Of a stretch of DNA of 64,000 nucleotides, positions 1 to 7,940 are shown piece by piece. The position numbers and the translations under genes are program-made. The notes beneath the pieces were generated by a model that worked only from the letters and a program-made list of their open reading frames with translations, had not been told where the DNA came from and did not search any database. Each line of letters begins with the position of its first letter. The stretch's first letter is position 1. Where the stretch lies: the NCBI GenBank assembly GCA_900315545.1, contig OMZM01000002.1, positions 1 to 64,000 of the forward strand, given 5' to 3'. The stretch is from an uncultured Prevotella sp. Lineage in GTDB: Bacteria; Bacteroidota; Bacteroidia; Bacteroidales; Bacteroidaceae.

Positions 1-270
1 CTTGCGAAACATTGTGTCTGAGAGTCCCAAACACTATGTTTGGCATCCTCAAACAGTGTGTTTGACAATGTCAAACATGCTCTTTGACAATTTTAACACA
101 TCTGTTTCTTGCATAAATTCAACATGTTTCAAGATAACAAACTGATTGTCAGAGAATTACAAGCACATGCGAAATACGGGCGTATTTTGCCCCTAAGATT
201 TCGGAAACGACTTTCGCGGGCATTCTCGCGACAGTAAACGGGCGAAAATTGATTAGTGTTTTTTCTTGCC
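1..270 (+). repeat. Intergenic repeat element, copy A (5' truncated by window edge)
   Basis: This is one of four related non-coding elements in the window (A here, B 7438-7884, C 14661-15105, D 29240-29645). A and D share one orientation, B and C the other. Only the right core arm (71-97) and the right flank are present, because the window opens inside the core. Positions 61-75 hold the palindrome tttgacaatgtcaaa. The right flank carries a short hairpin around aaatacgggcgtatttt (174-190) and ends near the conserved gcgacagtaaacggg (229-243). Alignment by eye to the reverse complement of copy C is close over nearly the whole stretch. No convincing coding sequence. Confidence 0.85.
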
Positions 271-326
271 GAAGATAATATAATAATGTGTGTTGACTGA
301 TGTCTCGCATGCTTGGCAAATAATCT

Positions 327-359
327 AGGCAGCAATAAAGATATTCCTTATTGCTGCCT
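327..359 (-). terminator. Hairpin terminator downstream of rfbD
   Basis: A perfect 12-bp stem, aggcagcaataa at 327-338 and ttattgctgcct at 348-359, with a 9-nt loop, lies just beyond the rfbD stop on the minus strand. The T-tract after the stem is weak, so termination strength is uncertain. Confidence 0.6.
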
Positions 360-384
360 GTTGTTATAATGATTTTGTAGAGAA

Positions 385-1269
385 TTATCTCGGGAAATCA
401 CCGCGTGTTGTTTCCTGCTGCTCCAGTTTCTCTATGCACTGGCGCAGGCTGGCTTCCCAGTGTGGTATGTCGACGCCGTATGCCTGCTTTATTTTCGACT
501 TGTCGAGTACCGAATATGCCGGTCGCGTAGCCGGAGTAGGGTAGTCGCTGGTGTGTATTGGGCTGACGTGGCAGTTGCAGATGCCTGCTATGCGGTGTAT
601 GGCGACGGTGAAGTCGTACCACGACGTTATGCCCTCGTTGGTAAAGTGGTATGTTCCGGGCTTTATGCCTTTGCTGATAGCCGTCATTATCATTCTTGCA
701 AGGTCGGCAGCGTATGTAGGTGTGCCTACCTGGTCGAATACTACTCCGAGCGTGTCGCGCTCTCTGCCGAGTCGCAGCATGGTCTTTACGAAGTTGTTGC
801 CAAACGATGAATAGAGCCATGCCGTGCGTATTACCATAGCCTTTCGGCATAGTTTCAGCACGTTGAGTTCGCCCACGAGTTTTGTCTTGCCGTATACTCC
901 GATAGGGCATGTGTCGTCGTCTTCAGTGTATGGCGTGTGTGCCGTTCCGTCGAAGACGTAGTCGGTAGACACCTGTATGAGCCATCCGTCGCGTTTGTCG
1001 ATGGCAGCCGCGAGGTAGGCTGGTGCTTCGGCATTGAGTTTCCGGCACAGTTCCTCGTTGCTTTCAGCCTTGTCTACGGCAGTGTAGGCTGCGCAGTTTA
1101 CTATTCCGTCGATGTCGTTGTCGCCGACAAACTGTTCCACTGCTTGCTGCGATGTGATGTCGAGTTCGGCTACGTCGGTGTTAAAGAACTTCACGTCGGG
1201 CATTTCGCGTTGCAGCAGTTGCATCTCGTTGCCCAGCTGTCCGTTGCATCCTGTTATGAGAATATTCAT
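385..1269 (-). CDS. rfbD: dTDP-4-dehydrorhamnose reductase
   Basis: This is a 294-residue short-chain dehydrogenase of the RmlD/RfbD family, which reduces dTDP-4-keto-L-rhamnose to dTDP-L-rhamnose with NAD(P)H, the last step of rhamnose precursor synthesis in the cytoplasm. The Rossmann motif GCNGQLG is at residues 7-13, STDYVFDG at 101-108 and the catalytic YxxxK (Y126, K130) follows. Length is normal for the family. It is the last gene of a minus-strand run lysE - DUF4924 - rfbD (20-bp gap to the upstream gene). The other rhamnose genes rfbA/B/C are not in the window. The product could feed the polysaccharide locus at 37.8-48.3 kb, but nothing here proves it. Confidence 0.93.
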   Translation of the reverse strand: MNILITGCNGQLGNEMQLLQREMPDVKFFNTDVAELDITSQQAVEQFVGDNDIDGIVNCAAYTAVDKAESNEELCRKLNAEAPAYLAAAIDKRDGWLIQVSTDYVFDGTAHTPYTEDDDTCPIGVYGKTKLVGELNVLKLCRKAMVIRTAWLYSSFGNNFVKTMLRLGRERDTLGVVFDQVGTPTYAADLARMIMTAISKGIKPGTYHFTNEGITSWYDFTVAIHRIAGICNCHVSPIHTSDYPTPATRPAYSVLDKSKIKQAYGVDIPHWEASLRQCIEKLEQQETTRGDFPR

Positions 1270-1289
1270 AGTCTATATTGTTCTTTCGT

Positions 1290-1841
1290 TCAGTCTTCGT
1301 CAAAAATCAGTCCTTCGGTCTTGTCCTTGTGATAGTAGTCTGACAGCATACCTATGAGCGTTGTCATTTCGTCGATGGCATGCTTTGTGTCGGGCGATAT
1401 GTCTTTCCTTTGCAGTCGGAGCAACATCACTCCGTAGAGAGCGTTGAGGCATGTCTCTATCTCGTTCTCCTGCTTGTTTCCTCCCTTGTTTCTCAGTTCG
1501 ACGATGAAGGGCAAAACCTTGTAGTATTCGGCGTTGTAGAAAGGGAACTTCGTGCTGTTGAGCAACTTGGCATGCAGCTCGGCAAGGTCCATCACTATTA
1601 TTTCGTTTATCTGCAAGTGTCCCTTTTCGCGCTTGCCTTCGGTGTTCATCATGCGCACGAGGTTGCCATACCAGTCGGTCAGCTCCTCCTTGTCGTCCTC
1701 GTCGTAGTCGAACTGGCTAATGTATTCGCGTCGCAGGCGAGTCATGCTGCAGTCGTAAGCCCTTATGATGTCTTCTACCTGCCACATGTAGAGCAAGTAT
1801 TCGGCAATGCTTTTCTCGCGAAGTTGTTGTGATATAAACAT
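1290..1841 (-). CDS. DUF4924 family protein
   Basis: A 183-residue soluble, acidic, helix-rich protein resembling the Bacteroidetes family DUF4924, whose function is unknown. There is no signal peptide or membrane segment. The N-terminal half is rich in aromatic residues and acidic clusters (a DYDEDDKEE stretch about residue 46). It lies between a LysE-type exporter gene (45 bp upstream) and rfbD (20 bp downstream), all on the minus strand, so it is probably co-transcribed. Its neighbours do not suggest a role. Confidence 0.75.
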   Translation of the reverse strand: MFISQQLREKSIAEYLLYMWQVEDIIRAYDCSMTRLRREYISQFDYDEDDKEELTDWYGNLVRMMNTEGKREKGHLQINEIIVMDLAELHAKLLNSTKFPFYNAEYYKVLPFIVELRNKGGNKQENEIETCLNALYGVMLLRLQRKDISPDTKHAIDEMTTLIGMLSDYYHKDKTEGLIFDED

Positions 1842-1886
1842 CTTTCTGTATGTATAAGCGTGTTGTTGGTTATGCTTTCGGCAATA

Positions 1887-2558
1887 TTAATAGTATGGGA
1901 AGGTATATAGGTTGAACACCGTGCCAACGAGAACTATCAGCGATATGAGTATGACGATGCTGCCTATAACCTTATTAATAATGTTTATTCCTGTAACGTC
2001 GAACTTGTTTCTTATCTTGTCGATGAGCCATGTCAGCCCAAACCACCACAGCAGTGCGCCTGCTATGATGCTCAGGTAGCCTATGCACATCTCGAACGGA
2101 CGTCCCGGCTTGATGAATGCGAACTGTGCATAGACAGCCATGAAGATGAGAATTATCAGCGGATTAGACAGTGTGAGCAGAAAACCCGTTACTCCGTTGT
2201 GTACGAGCGTTCCCTTGCTCGTCCCGCTGCGGTGCATGTTTGTCGTAGGATTGGAACGGAAGGAATAGATACCGAATATGAGCAGCATGATGCTGCCTGC
2301 TATCTGAAGGAAAAATTGGTTGCGGCTGTTGTTGACAAGGTCCATGACGAAACTCATGCCGAGACCTGTCAGCAGAGCGTAGAATATGTCGCTTGCAGCG
2401 GCTCCGACACCAGTTACAAATCCGTACCAGCGCCCTTTGTTCAGTGTGCGCTGTACGCACAGTATTCCCACAGGACCCATCGGTGCCGATGCGAGAATGC
2501 CTATCAGCACCCCGCGAAATATCATGTCGAGTATGTCAATATGAAATTCAAATGGCAT
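1887..2558 (-). CDS. LysE/RhtB family amino-acid exporter
   Basis: A 223-residue polytopic inner-membrane protein with about six hydrophobic segments. The N-terminal segment carries the GxxxxxxPGP-like region of the LysE family (SAPMGPVGILCVQ, about residues 24-36), and a conserved NP-containing helix follows at about residue 130 (LSNPLIILIF). Family members export amino acids or related small molecules, but the substrate cannot be read from sequence. It is the first gene of the minus-strand run and has a Bacteroidetes -7 box just upstream. Confidence 0.85.
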   Translation of the reverse strand: MPFEFHIDILDMIFRGVLIGILASAPMGPVGILCVQRTLNKGRWYGFVTGVGAAASDIFYALLTGLGMSFVMDLVNNSRNQFFLQIAGSIMLLIFGIYSFRSNPTTNMHRSGTSKGTLVHNGVTGFLLTLSNPLIILIFMAVYAQFAFIKPGRPFEMCIGYLSIIAGALLWWFGLTWLIDKIRNKFDVTGINIINKVIGSIVILISLIVLVGTVFNLYTFPYY

Positions 2559-2566
2559 AACGCCTG

Positions 2567-2574
2567 CAAAAGTA
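2567..2574 (-). promoter_or_regulatory. -7 box for the lysE-DUF4924-rfbD run
   Basis: CAAAAGTA on the plus strand reads TACTTTTG on the minus strand, matching the Bacteroidetes consensus TAnnTTTG. It lies 9 bp before the lysE start, so the leader would be very short or the transcript nearly leaderless. No clear -33 TTTG was seen. Confidence 0.5.
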
Positions 2575-2614
2575 CAAAAAAAAGTATAAACATATGCATA
2601 ATAATGTTTAAATG

Positions 2615-2645
2615 TTGGTTAATTCAAACTTTTTTTATATTTTTG
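2615..2645 (+). promoter_or_regulatory. Promoter of the glucokinase gene
   Basis: TTG at 2615-2617, a 20-bp spacer and TATTTTTG at 2638-2645 fit the Bacteroidetes promoter (-33 TTTG, -7 TAnnTTTG). The predicted start site would be about 60 nt before the ATG at 2713. Confidence 0.65.
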
Positions 2646-2712
2646 CGGTGTTGCTGTCGAATGACGAGCAGCGCAGATTATGAAGTAATAACACATAAAA
2701 ACATAAACAAAA

Positions 2713-3687
2713 ATGAACTCACAACAGAACTTGAAGCCCTATGTAATAGGCTTGGACTTAGGTGGTACGAACTCCGTTTTCGGCATTGTGGACAGTCGCG
2801 GTGAAATAAAAGCAACGACAGCAATCAGGACACAAGGCTATGCGGGAGTAGACGAATATGTAGACGCAGCAGTCGATGCGCTGCAAGTGATAATAGAACA
2901 AGTCGGCGGAATAGAGCAGATAAAGGCTATGGGAATAGGTGCGCCTAACGGCAACTACTATAACGGCACCATAGAGTTTGCACCAAACCTGTCGTGGGGA
3001 CGCGACGGTATAGTGCCGCTGGCAGACATGTTCAGCAAGCGACTCAATATTCCCGTTGCACTGACCAACGACGCCAACGCTGCCGCCATCGGCGAAATGA
3101 CCTACGGAGTGGCTCGCGGCATGAAGAACTTTATAGTTATTACGCTCGGCACAGGTGTCGGCTCAGGCATTGTAGTCAATGGACAGCTGGTCTATGGAAG
3201 CGACGGTTTTGCCGGCGAACTTGGTCATACCATCATTCGTAAGGACGGACGCCCGTGCGGATGTGGCAGAAAAGGATGTCTCGAATGCTACTGCTCGGCA
3301 ACTGGTGTGGCTCGCACGGCACGCGAGATGCTCGACACTACCGACGAGCCGTCGCTGCTGCGCGAACTCAACAGAGACGAAATAACATCGCTCGACGTAT
3401 CTATAGCAGCAGGAAAGGGCGATGCACTGGCTAAGCGCATATATGAGTTTACAGGCGAAATACTCGGCGAGGCATGCTCCGACTTTACGGCATTCTCTTC
3501 TCCAGAGGCTTTCATCTTCTTCGGCGGACTGACAAAGGCCGGCGACTTGCTTATGGACCCGATAAAGCGTGCATACGATGAGCACGTACTAAAGATATTC
3601 AAGGGCAAGGCAAAATTCCTCGTCAGCGGACTCGACGGCTCAAGTGCGGCTGTTCTCGGGGCTTCAGCCATCGGATGGGAAATATAA
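2713..3687 (+). CDS. ROK-family glucokinase
   Basis: A 324-residue ROK (repressor, ORF, kinase) sugar kinase without the N-terminal DNA-binding domain, so an enzyme rather than a regulator. The phosphate-1 motif GLDLGGTN is at residues 13-20, the catalytic pair N119-D120 lies in TNDANAA, the LGTGVGSG adenosine/phosphate loop is at 145-152, and the zinc site is H172 with CxCGxxGC (C182, C184, C189). It most likely phosphorylates glucose in the cytoplasm. Other hexoses such as mannose or N-acetylmannosamine cannot be excluded. Its 3' end overlaps the longest reading of the downstream outer-membrane gene by 13 bp. Confidence 0.88.
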   Translation: MNSQQNLKPYVIGLDLGGTNSVFGIVDSRGEIKATTAIRTQGYAGVDEYVDAAVDALQVIIEQVGGIEQIKAMGIGAPNGNYYNGTIEFAPNLSWGRDGIVPLADMFSKRLNIPVALTNDANAAAIGEMTYGVARGMKNFIVITLGTGVGSGIVVNGQLVYGSDGFAGELGHTIIRKDGRPCGCGRKGCLECYCSATGVARTAREMLDTTDEPSLLRELNRDEITSLDVSIAAGKGDALAKRIYEFTGEILGEACSDFTAFSSPEAFIFFGGLTKAGDLLMDPIKRAYDEHVLKIFKGKAKFLVSGLDGSSAAVLGASAIGWEI

Positions 3688-6677
3688 AAAAAGTTTGTAT
3701 GCGACACTGTTTATTGTTTACAATACTTTTGTTGGTCTTGCCGATATGTTTGTCAGGACAGAATCTGTCAGTAAGCGGAACTATTGTAGACAACAAGAGT
3801 GGCGAAGAAATCATAGGTGCTACGGTACGCCTGCTGGCTGCCGACAGCACCTTTATTACTGGTACTGCAGCCGACGTAGACGGAAAGTTTACGGTTGAAG
3901 CACCAGAGAATGGACGCTTTATACTAAAGATGTCGGGAGTGGGATATACCGACGTTACACGCAACATAGAGTTTACAGACTCACGAAACATAGATCTTGG
4001 CATCGTCAGAATGAGCCAGGATGCTGTCATGCTTGATGAAACAGTGGTTACAGGCATGGCTAAGAAGGTTGTACTGAAGGAAGATACCTTTGTGTATAAT
4101 GCTTCTGCATACCGTACACCAGAGGGCTCGGCAGTGGAGGAGCTTGTCAAACGCCTGCCCGGTGCACAGATTAGCGATGACGGAACAATAAAAATCAACG
4201 GAAAGGAAGTGAAGAAGATTCTTGTCGACGGTAAGGAGTTTATGACTGGCGACACGAAAACGGCTCTGAAAAACCTTCCTACGTCTATCATCGACCAGAT
4301 AAAAAGCTATGATGAGAAGAGCGACCTGGCTAAGGTAACGGGCATCGACGACGGCGAAGAACAGACCGTGCTCGACTTCGGAATAAAGAAAGGCATGAAC
4401 AAGGGGCTTATGACTAACATTGACGCAGCCATCGGTACGCACAACAGGTATTCTGAACGCGCTATGGGGGCTTACTTCAATGCCAATCACAGGCTTATGC
4501 TCATGGCGAATGCCAACAATGTTAACGATATGGGATTCCCTGGAGGTGGCGGCGGACCGCGCTTCGGCGGCAGTCTGAACGGGCTGAATGCAACCAAGAT
4601 GATAGGAGCAAACTACAACTATGACGATGACAAATACCTGAAACTTGATGCCAGTCTGCGATGGAATCACAATAATGGCGACGTGTGGGCACGTACGTCG
4701 GAGGAGAATTTTGTCAGCACGGCAGCATCGTTTTCCAACTCGTTGTCGCAGGGATATACGCGCAGCGACAGTTGGGATGGTAGGCTGAAGATAAAGTGGA
4801 CGCCTGATACGCTCACGGACATTACGTTCCGTCCGAATTTCACTATAAGGAAAAGCGACAGCAGAAGAATGGAGACTTCGGCATCGTTCAACAGCGATCC
4901 GTATGACTACAGCGACAATCCGCTGGCTGATATCGACAAGTTGGCTGACGAGGAGTCGCTGATGGTAAACTCGCGGCAATACACCAGCATTTCGTATGGC
5001 AACCAGAAGAGTGCAAACGCCATGTTGCAGATGAACAGAAAGCTCGGCGCGAAAGGACGAAACCTGACGTTGCGCACGGAAGTGGGATGGGGAAACAACG
5101 ACAACACGCAACTGTCGTACAACGATGTGCATCTCTATCAGATACTGGCTGCTTCTGGCGCAGATTCTACTTATCAGACAAACAGATATAGCATAACGCC
5201 TACGCGCAACCGCAGTTTTGCTTTGCAGATGACTTACAGCGAGCCGATTGCACGGAAAATGTTTTTGCAGTTTGTTTACAAATACCAGTATCGCTACAAC
5301 AAAAGCGACCGCTCAACGTATGATTTCAGCGAGTTGGGAGAAGATTTCTTCAGCGGACTAACGCCGAGCTACCGCAACTGGCAGCCGTATCTCTCGCGTC
5401 TGACGAAGCCAGTAGACGATTATCTTGACAGCGACCTAAGCCGTTATTCTGAATATCGCAACTACATACACGACATACAGTTGATGTACAGATGGAAAGA
5501 GAGTAAGTTTAACCTCAATGCCGGTATCATGATGCAGCCGCAGCGCTCACGTTTCATACAGGATTATCGCGGACTGAGCATCGACACCACGCGCAATGTT
5601 GTCAACTGGAGTCCGACCCTGAACTTCCGCTACCGTTTCTCGAAGGTCAGCAACTTCCGCATCAACTATCGCGGAACAAGTGCGCAGCCTTCTATGAGCG
5701 ACCTGCTCGACATAGTAGACGACAGCGACCCACTGAACATTACCCGCGGAAATCCCGGACTGAAGCCGTCGTTCACAAACTCGCTGCGTATATTCTATAA
5801 TACGTATATACAGGAATATCAGCGTGCGATGATGACTTATTTCAACTTCCAGACAACGCGCAACAGCATAGCCAACAAGGTTACGTACGACGAAACCACT
5901 GGCGGTCGCATGACACAGCCGGTAAACATAAACGGCAACTGGAACATGCAGGCTGCCGTCATGTTCAATACGGCGCTCGACTCGGTGGGAGTGTGGAACA
6001 TAAACACGTTTACCGATTTTAATTACAACAACTATGTGGGTTTTCTTTCACTTGGAAAGACGAGCGATGCGCAGCGTAATGTTACGCGTACGACGTCTGT
6101 CGGCGAACGCCTGTCGGCAACATACCGCAACTCGTGGCTTGAGGTCGACCTGAACGGTTCGCTGAACTATACCCATGCACGCAACAAGTTGCAGGCGCAG
6201 AGCAACCTCGATACATGGCAGTTCTCTTACGGTTTCAATCTCAACATAGACTCGCCGTGGGGCACAAGCTTTGCCACTGACCTGCACATGAACTCGCGCA
6301 GGGGATACAACGACAAGTCGCTGAATACGAACGAGTTGGTGTGGAATGCTCAGGTGAGTCATTCTTTCCTGAAAGGCAAGCCGCTGACGGTCATGTTGCA
6401 GTTCTACGACGTGCTGCAAAAGCAAAGCACTTTCAGCCGGACTATAAACTCAATGCGCAGGAGCGACACCGAATATAATGCCATAAACAGTTATGTCATG
6501 CTGCATGCCGTATACAAGCTGAACCTCTTTGGGGGCAAGAAGGCACGCAAGGACAGCGACGACGGACCGCCTGACTTCGACGGCGACGGCAAGCATGGCG
6601 ACCGTTTGTGGAAGCATGGCGACAATACCCGACGAAACACGGGCATAGGCGGACATCCGCCGCATGGTGGATTCTGA
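3675..6677 (+). CDS. Outer-membrane beta-barrel protein with carboxypeptidase-like regulatory domain
   Basis: A 1000-residue outer-membrane protein of the TonB-receptor-like OMP barrel family common in Bacteroidetes. A signal peptide ends near residue 29 (LPICLSG). A carboxypeptidase-regulatory-like beta-sandwich follows (about 30-110, SGTIVDNKSGEEIIGATV region), then a plug-like segment with GxxVKKILVDGKEF (about 177-190), then a barrel rich in aromatic and Asn residues. The C-terminal 50 residues are unusual: rich in Asp, Gly and His (HGDRLWKHGD, GGHPPHGGF), which might bind metal. An alternative start at 3699 avoids overlap with glucokinase and has an A-rich upstream; the N-terminus is therefore uncertain. 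There is no adjacent SusD, so a role in glycan uptake is not supported. Confidence 0.85.
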   Translation: MGNIKKVCMRHCLLFTILLLVLPICLSGQNLSVSGTIVDNKSGEEIIGATVRLLAADSTFITGTAADVDGKFTVEAPENGRFILKMSGVGYTDVTRNIEFTDSRNIDLGIVRMSQDAVMLDETVVTGMAKKVVLKEDTFVYNASAYRTPEGSAVEELVKRLPGAQISDDGTIKINGKEVKKILVDGKEFMTGDTKTALKNLPTSIIDQIKSYDEKSDLAKVTGIDDGEEQTVLDFGIKKGMNKGLMTNIDAAIGTHNRYSERAMGAYFNANHRLMLMANANNVNDMGFPGGGGGPRFGGSLNGLNATKMIGANYNYDDDKYLKLDASLRWNHNNGDVWARTSEENFVSTAASFSNSLSQGYTRSDSWDGRLKIKWTPDTLTDITFRPNFTIRKSDSRRMETSASFNSDPYDYSDNPLADIDKLADEESLMVNSRQYTSISYGNQKSANAMLQMNRKLGAKGRNLTLRTEVGWGNNDNTQLSYNDVHLYQILAASGADSTYQTNRYSITPTRNRSFALQMTYSEPIARKMFLQFVYKYQYRYNKSDRSTYDFSELGEDFFSGLTPSYRNWQPYLSRLTKPVDDYLDSDLSRYSEYRNYIHDIQLMYRWKESKFNLNAGIMMQPQRSRFIQDYRGLSIDTTRNVVNWSPTLNFRYRFSKVSNFRINYRGTSAQPSMSDLLDIVDDSDPLNITRGNPGLKPSFTNSLRIFYNTYIQEYQRAMMTYFNFQTTRNSIANKVTYDETTGGRMTQPVNINGNWNMQAAVMFNTALDSVGVWNINTFTDFNYNNYVGFLSLGKTSDAQRNVTRTTSVGERLSATYRNSWLEVDLNGSLNYTHARNKLQAQSNLDTWQFSYGFNLNIDSPWGTSFATDLHMNSRRGYNDKSLNTNELVWNAQVSHSFLKGKPLTVMLQFYDVLQKQSTFSRTINSMRRSDTEYNAINSYVMLHAVYKLNLFGGKKARKDSDDGPPDFDGDGKHGDRLWKHGDNTRRNTGIGGHPPHGGF

Positions 6678-6723
6678 GAAGGAAGACCTAATCATGTGAA
6701 AACATAATATCAAAAAAACAGAT

Positions 6724-7416
6724 ATGAAAATAGCAATCATAATAGCAATGGAAAAGGAGTTCCGTCAGTTGAGAAAACTGCTGACTGACGGCAGGGAGGA
6801 ACAGTACGAAGGAACGACGTTTGTGCTTGGCAGCATCGGCGGCAACGAAATCGTCATGCAGCAGTGCGGCATAGGCAAGGTGAATGCAGCCATAGGTGCC
6901 ACGCGCATGATACACCACTATCGTCCTGACGTGGTCATCTCGTCGGGAGTGGCAGGCGGAGCAGATGTCAACATGAACATTATGGATGTCGTTGTCAGCA
7001 CGGAGTGTGTCTACCACGATGCCTATTGTGGCAAGAACTGTGCCTTCGGGCAGATACTCGGACAGCCGGAGCGTTTCTCTACGCCTGCCGACCTCGTTGC
7101 GCGTGCTACAAAACTGAGCAACAAGGAGGGCGCTGTGCATGCCGGACTGATAGTTACGGGCGACTGGTTTGTAGACGACAAGGCGAAGATGCAGGGCATT
7201 GTAGACAACTTTCCGGAGGCAAAGGCTGTCGACATGGAGAGCTGTGCCATTGCACAGACGTGCCATGCCTACGGCGTGCCGTTTGTTTCTTTCCGCATCG
7301 TCAGCGACATTCCGCTGAAAGACACCGATGCCTCGCAGTATTTCGACTTCTGGGAGCGCGTGGCAGAAGATTCTTTCGAGATAACAAAACAGTATCTTTC
7401 CACATTCAGCAAGTAG
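6724..7416 (+). CDS. mtnN: 5'-methylthioadenosine/S-adenosylhomocysteine nucleosidase
   Basis: A 230-residue MTAN enzyme (Pfs). It hydrolyses MTA and SAH to adenine and the thioribose or ribosylhomocysteine, clearing inhibitors of methylation and salvaging methionine. The general-acid Glu is E10 in IIAMEKE, the ribose-binding M171-E172 lies in VDMES, and the catalytic Asp is D195 in VSDIP. SSGVAGGAD is the conserved purine-site loop. Length matches the family. It lies 46 bp after the barrel gene on the same strand and may share its transcript. The repeat element copy B begins 21 bp after its stop. Confidence 0.93.
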   Translation: MKIAIIIAMEKEFRQLRKLLTDGREEQYEGTTFVLGSIGGNEIVMQQCGIGKVNAAIGATRMIHHYRPDVVISSGVAGGADVNMNIMDVVVSTECVYHDAYCGKNCAFGQILGQPERFSTPADLVARATKLSNKEGAVHAGLIVTGDWFVDDKAKMQGIVDNFPEAKAVDMESCAIAQTCHAYGVPFVSFRIVSDIPLKDTDASQYFDFWERVAEDSFEITKQYLSTFSK

Positions 7417-7437
7417 TCGGTTCATTGATTTTTTAAT

Positions 7438-7884
7438 AATCAATTTTGGCTCGTTTACTGTCGCGAGAATGCCCGCGAAAGTCGTTTCTGAAATCTGAGG
7501 GGCAAAATACGCGAGTATTTCGCGTGCATTTGCAATCGCCTGACAATCAACTTGTTATCCCTGAATATACGCTTTGTGTGCATAAATTGTATATGTTAAA
7601 ATTGTCAAAGAGCATGTTTGACATTGTCAAACACACTGTTTGAGGAGGTCAAACATAGTGTTTGGGGCTCTCAGACACAATGTTTTGCAAGCCAAAATAC
7701 GCATAAAATCGCCTCAAACATACTCTTTGACAATTTTAACACTTGTGTCTGGTCTCGAAATTAACACATTTTTGCAGTTTCGGAGGCTAATTTTTTTCTA
7801 TTTGGAGAGTTTTCCTCTGTCAAAATTTTTCATCATTTTTCGGCTTGAAGGAAAATTCTGATGAGTTTGGCACGGTTTTTGTAG
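7438..7884 (-). repeat. Intergenic repeat element, copy B (complete)
   Basis: Copy B fills the gap between the convergent genes mtnN and queG. The core is bounded by inverted 27-bp arms at 7595-7621 and 7714-7740 (26 of 27 bases complementary), each containing ttaaaattgtcaaagag. Inside are further short palindromes, including tttgacattgtcaaa at 7617-7631. The left flank holds the hairpin aatacgcgagtatt (7506-7519) and cgtttactgtcgcgagaatg. The right flank holds ctatttggagagtttt and ctgatgagtttggcacg. It is inverted relative to copies A and D. There is no transposase and no obvious target-site duplication. Confidence 0.88.
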
Positions 7885-7940
7885 TAACTCGGAAAACAAC
7901 CACTTTTTCCGTCCATGTTTGGTGTATTCGTCAAAAGAAA

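Noticed and set aside
3981-5132. Minus-strand frame of 383 residues opposite the outer-membrane barrel gene
   Set aside because: A shadow of GC-rich third positions of the sense gene, with no motif.
7595-7740. CRISPR-like appearance of the TTTGA/TCAAA repeats
   Set aside because: Spacing is irregular, units are palindromic half-sites, no unique spacers occur and there are no cas genes.
7640-7861. 73-residue frame in repeat copy B that resembles a 75-residue frame in copy D (29197-29424), sharing YSLTILT and LSKFFI
   Set aside because: The likeness follows from the DNA repeat itself. Copy C has an in-frame TAA in the same region and the frames differ at both ends, so a conserved protein is not supported.
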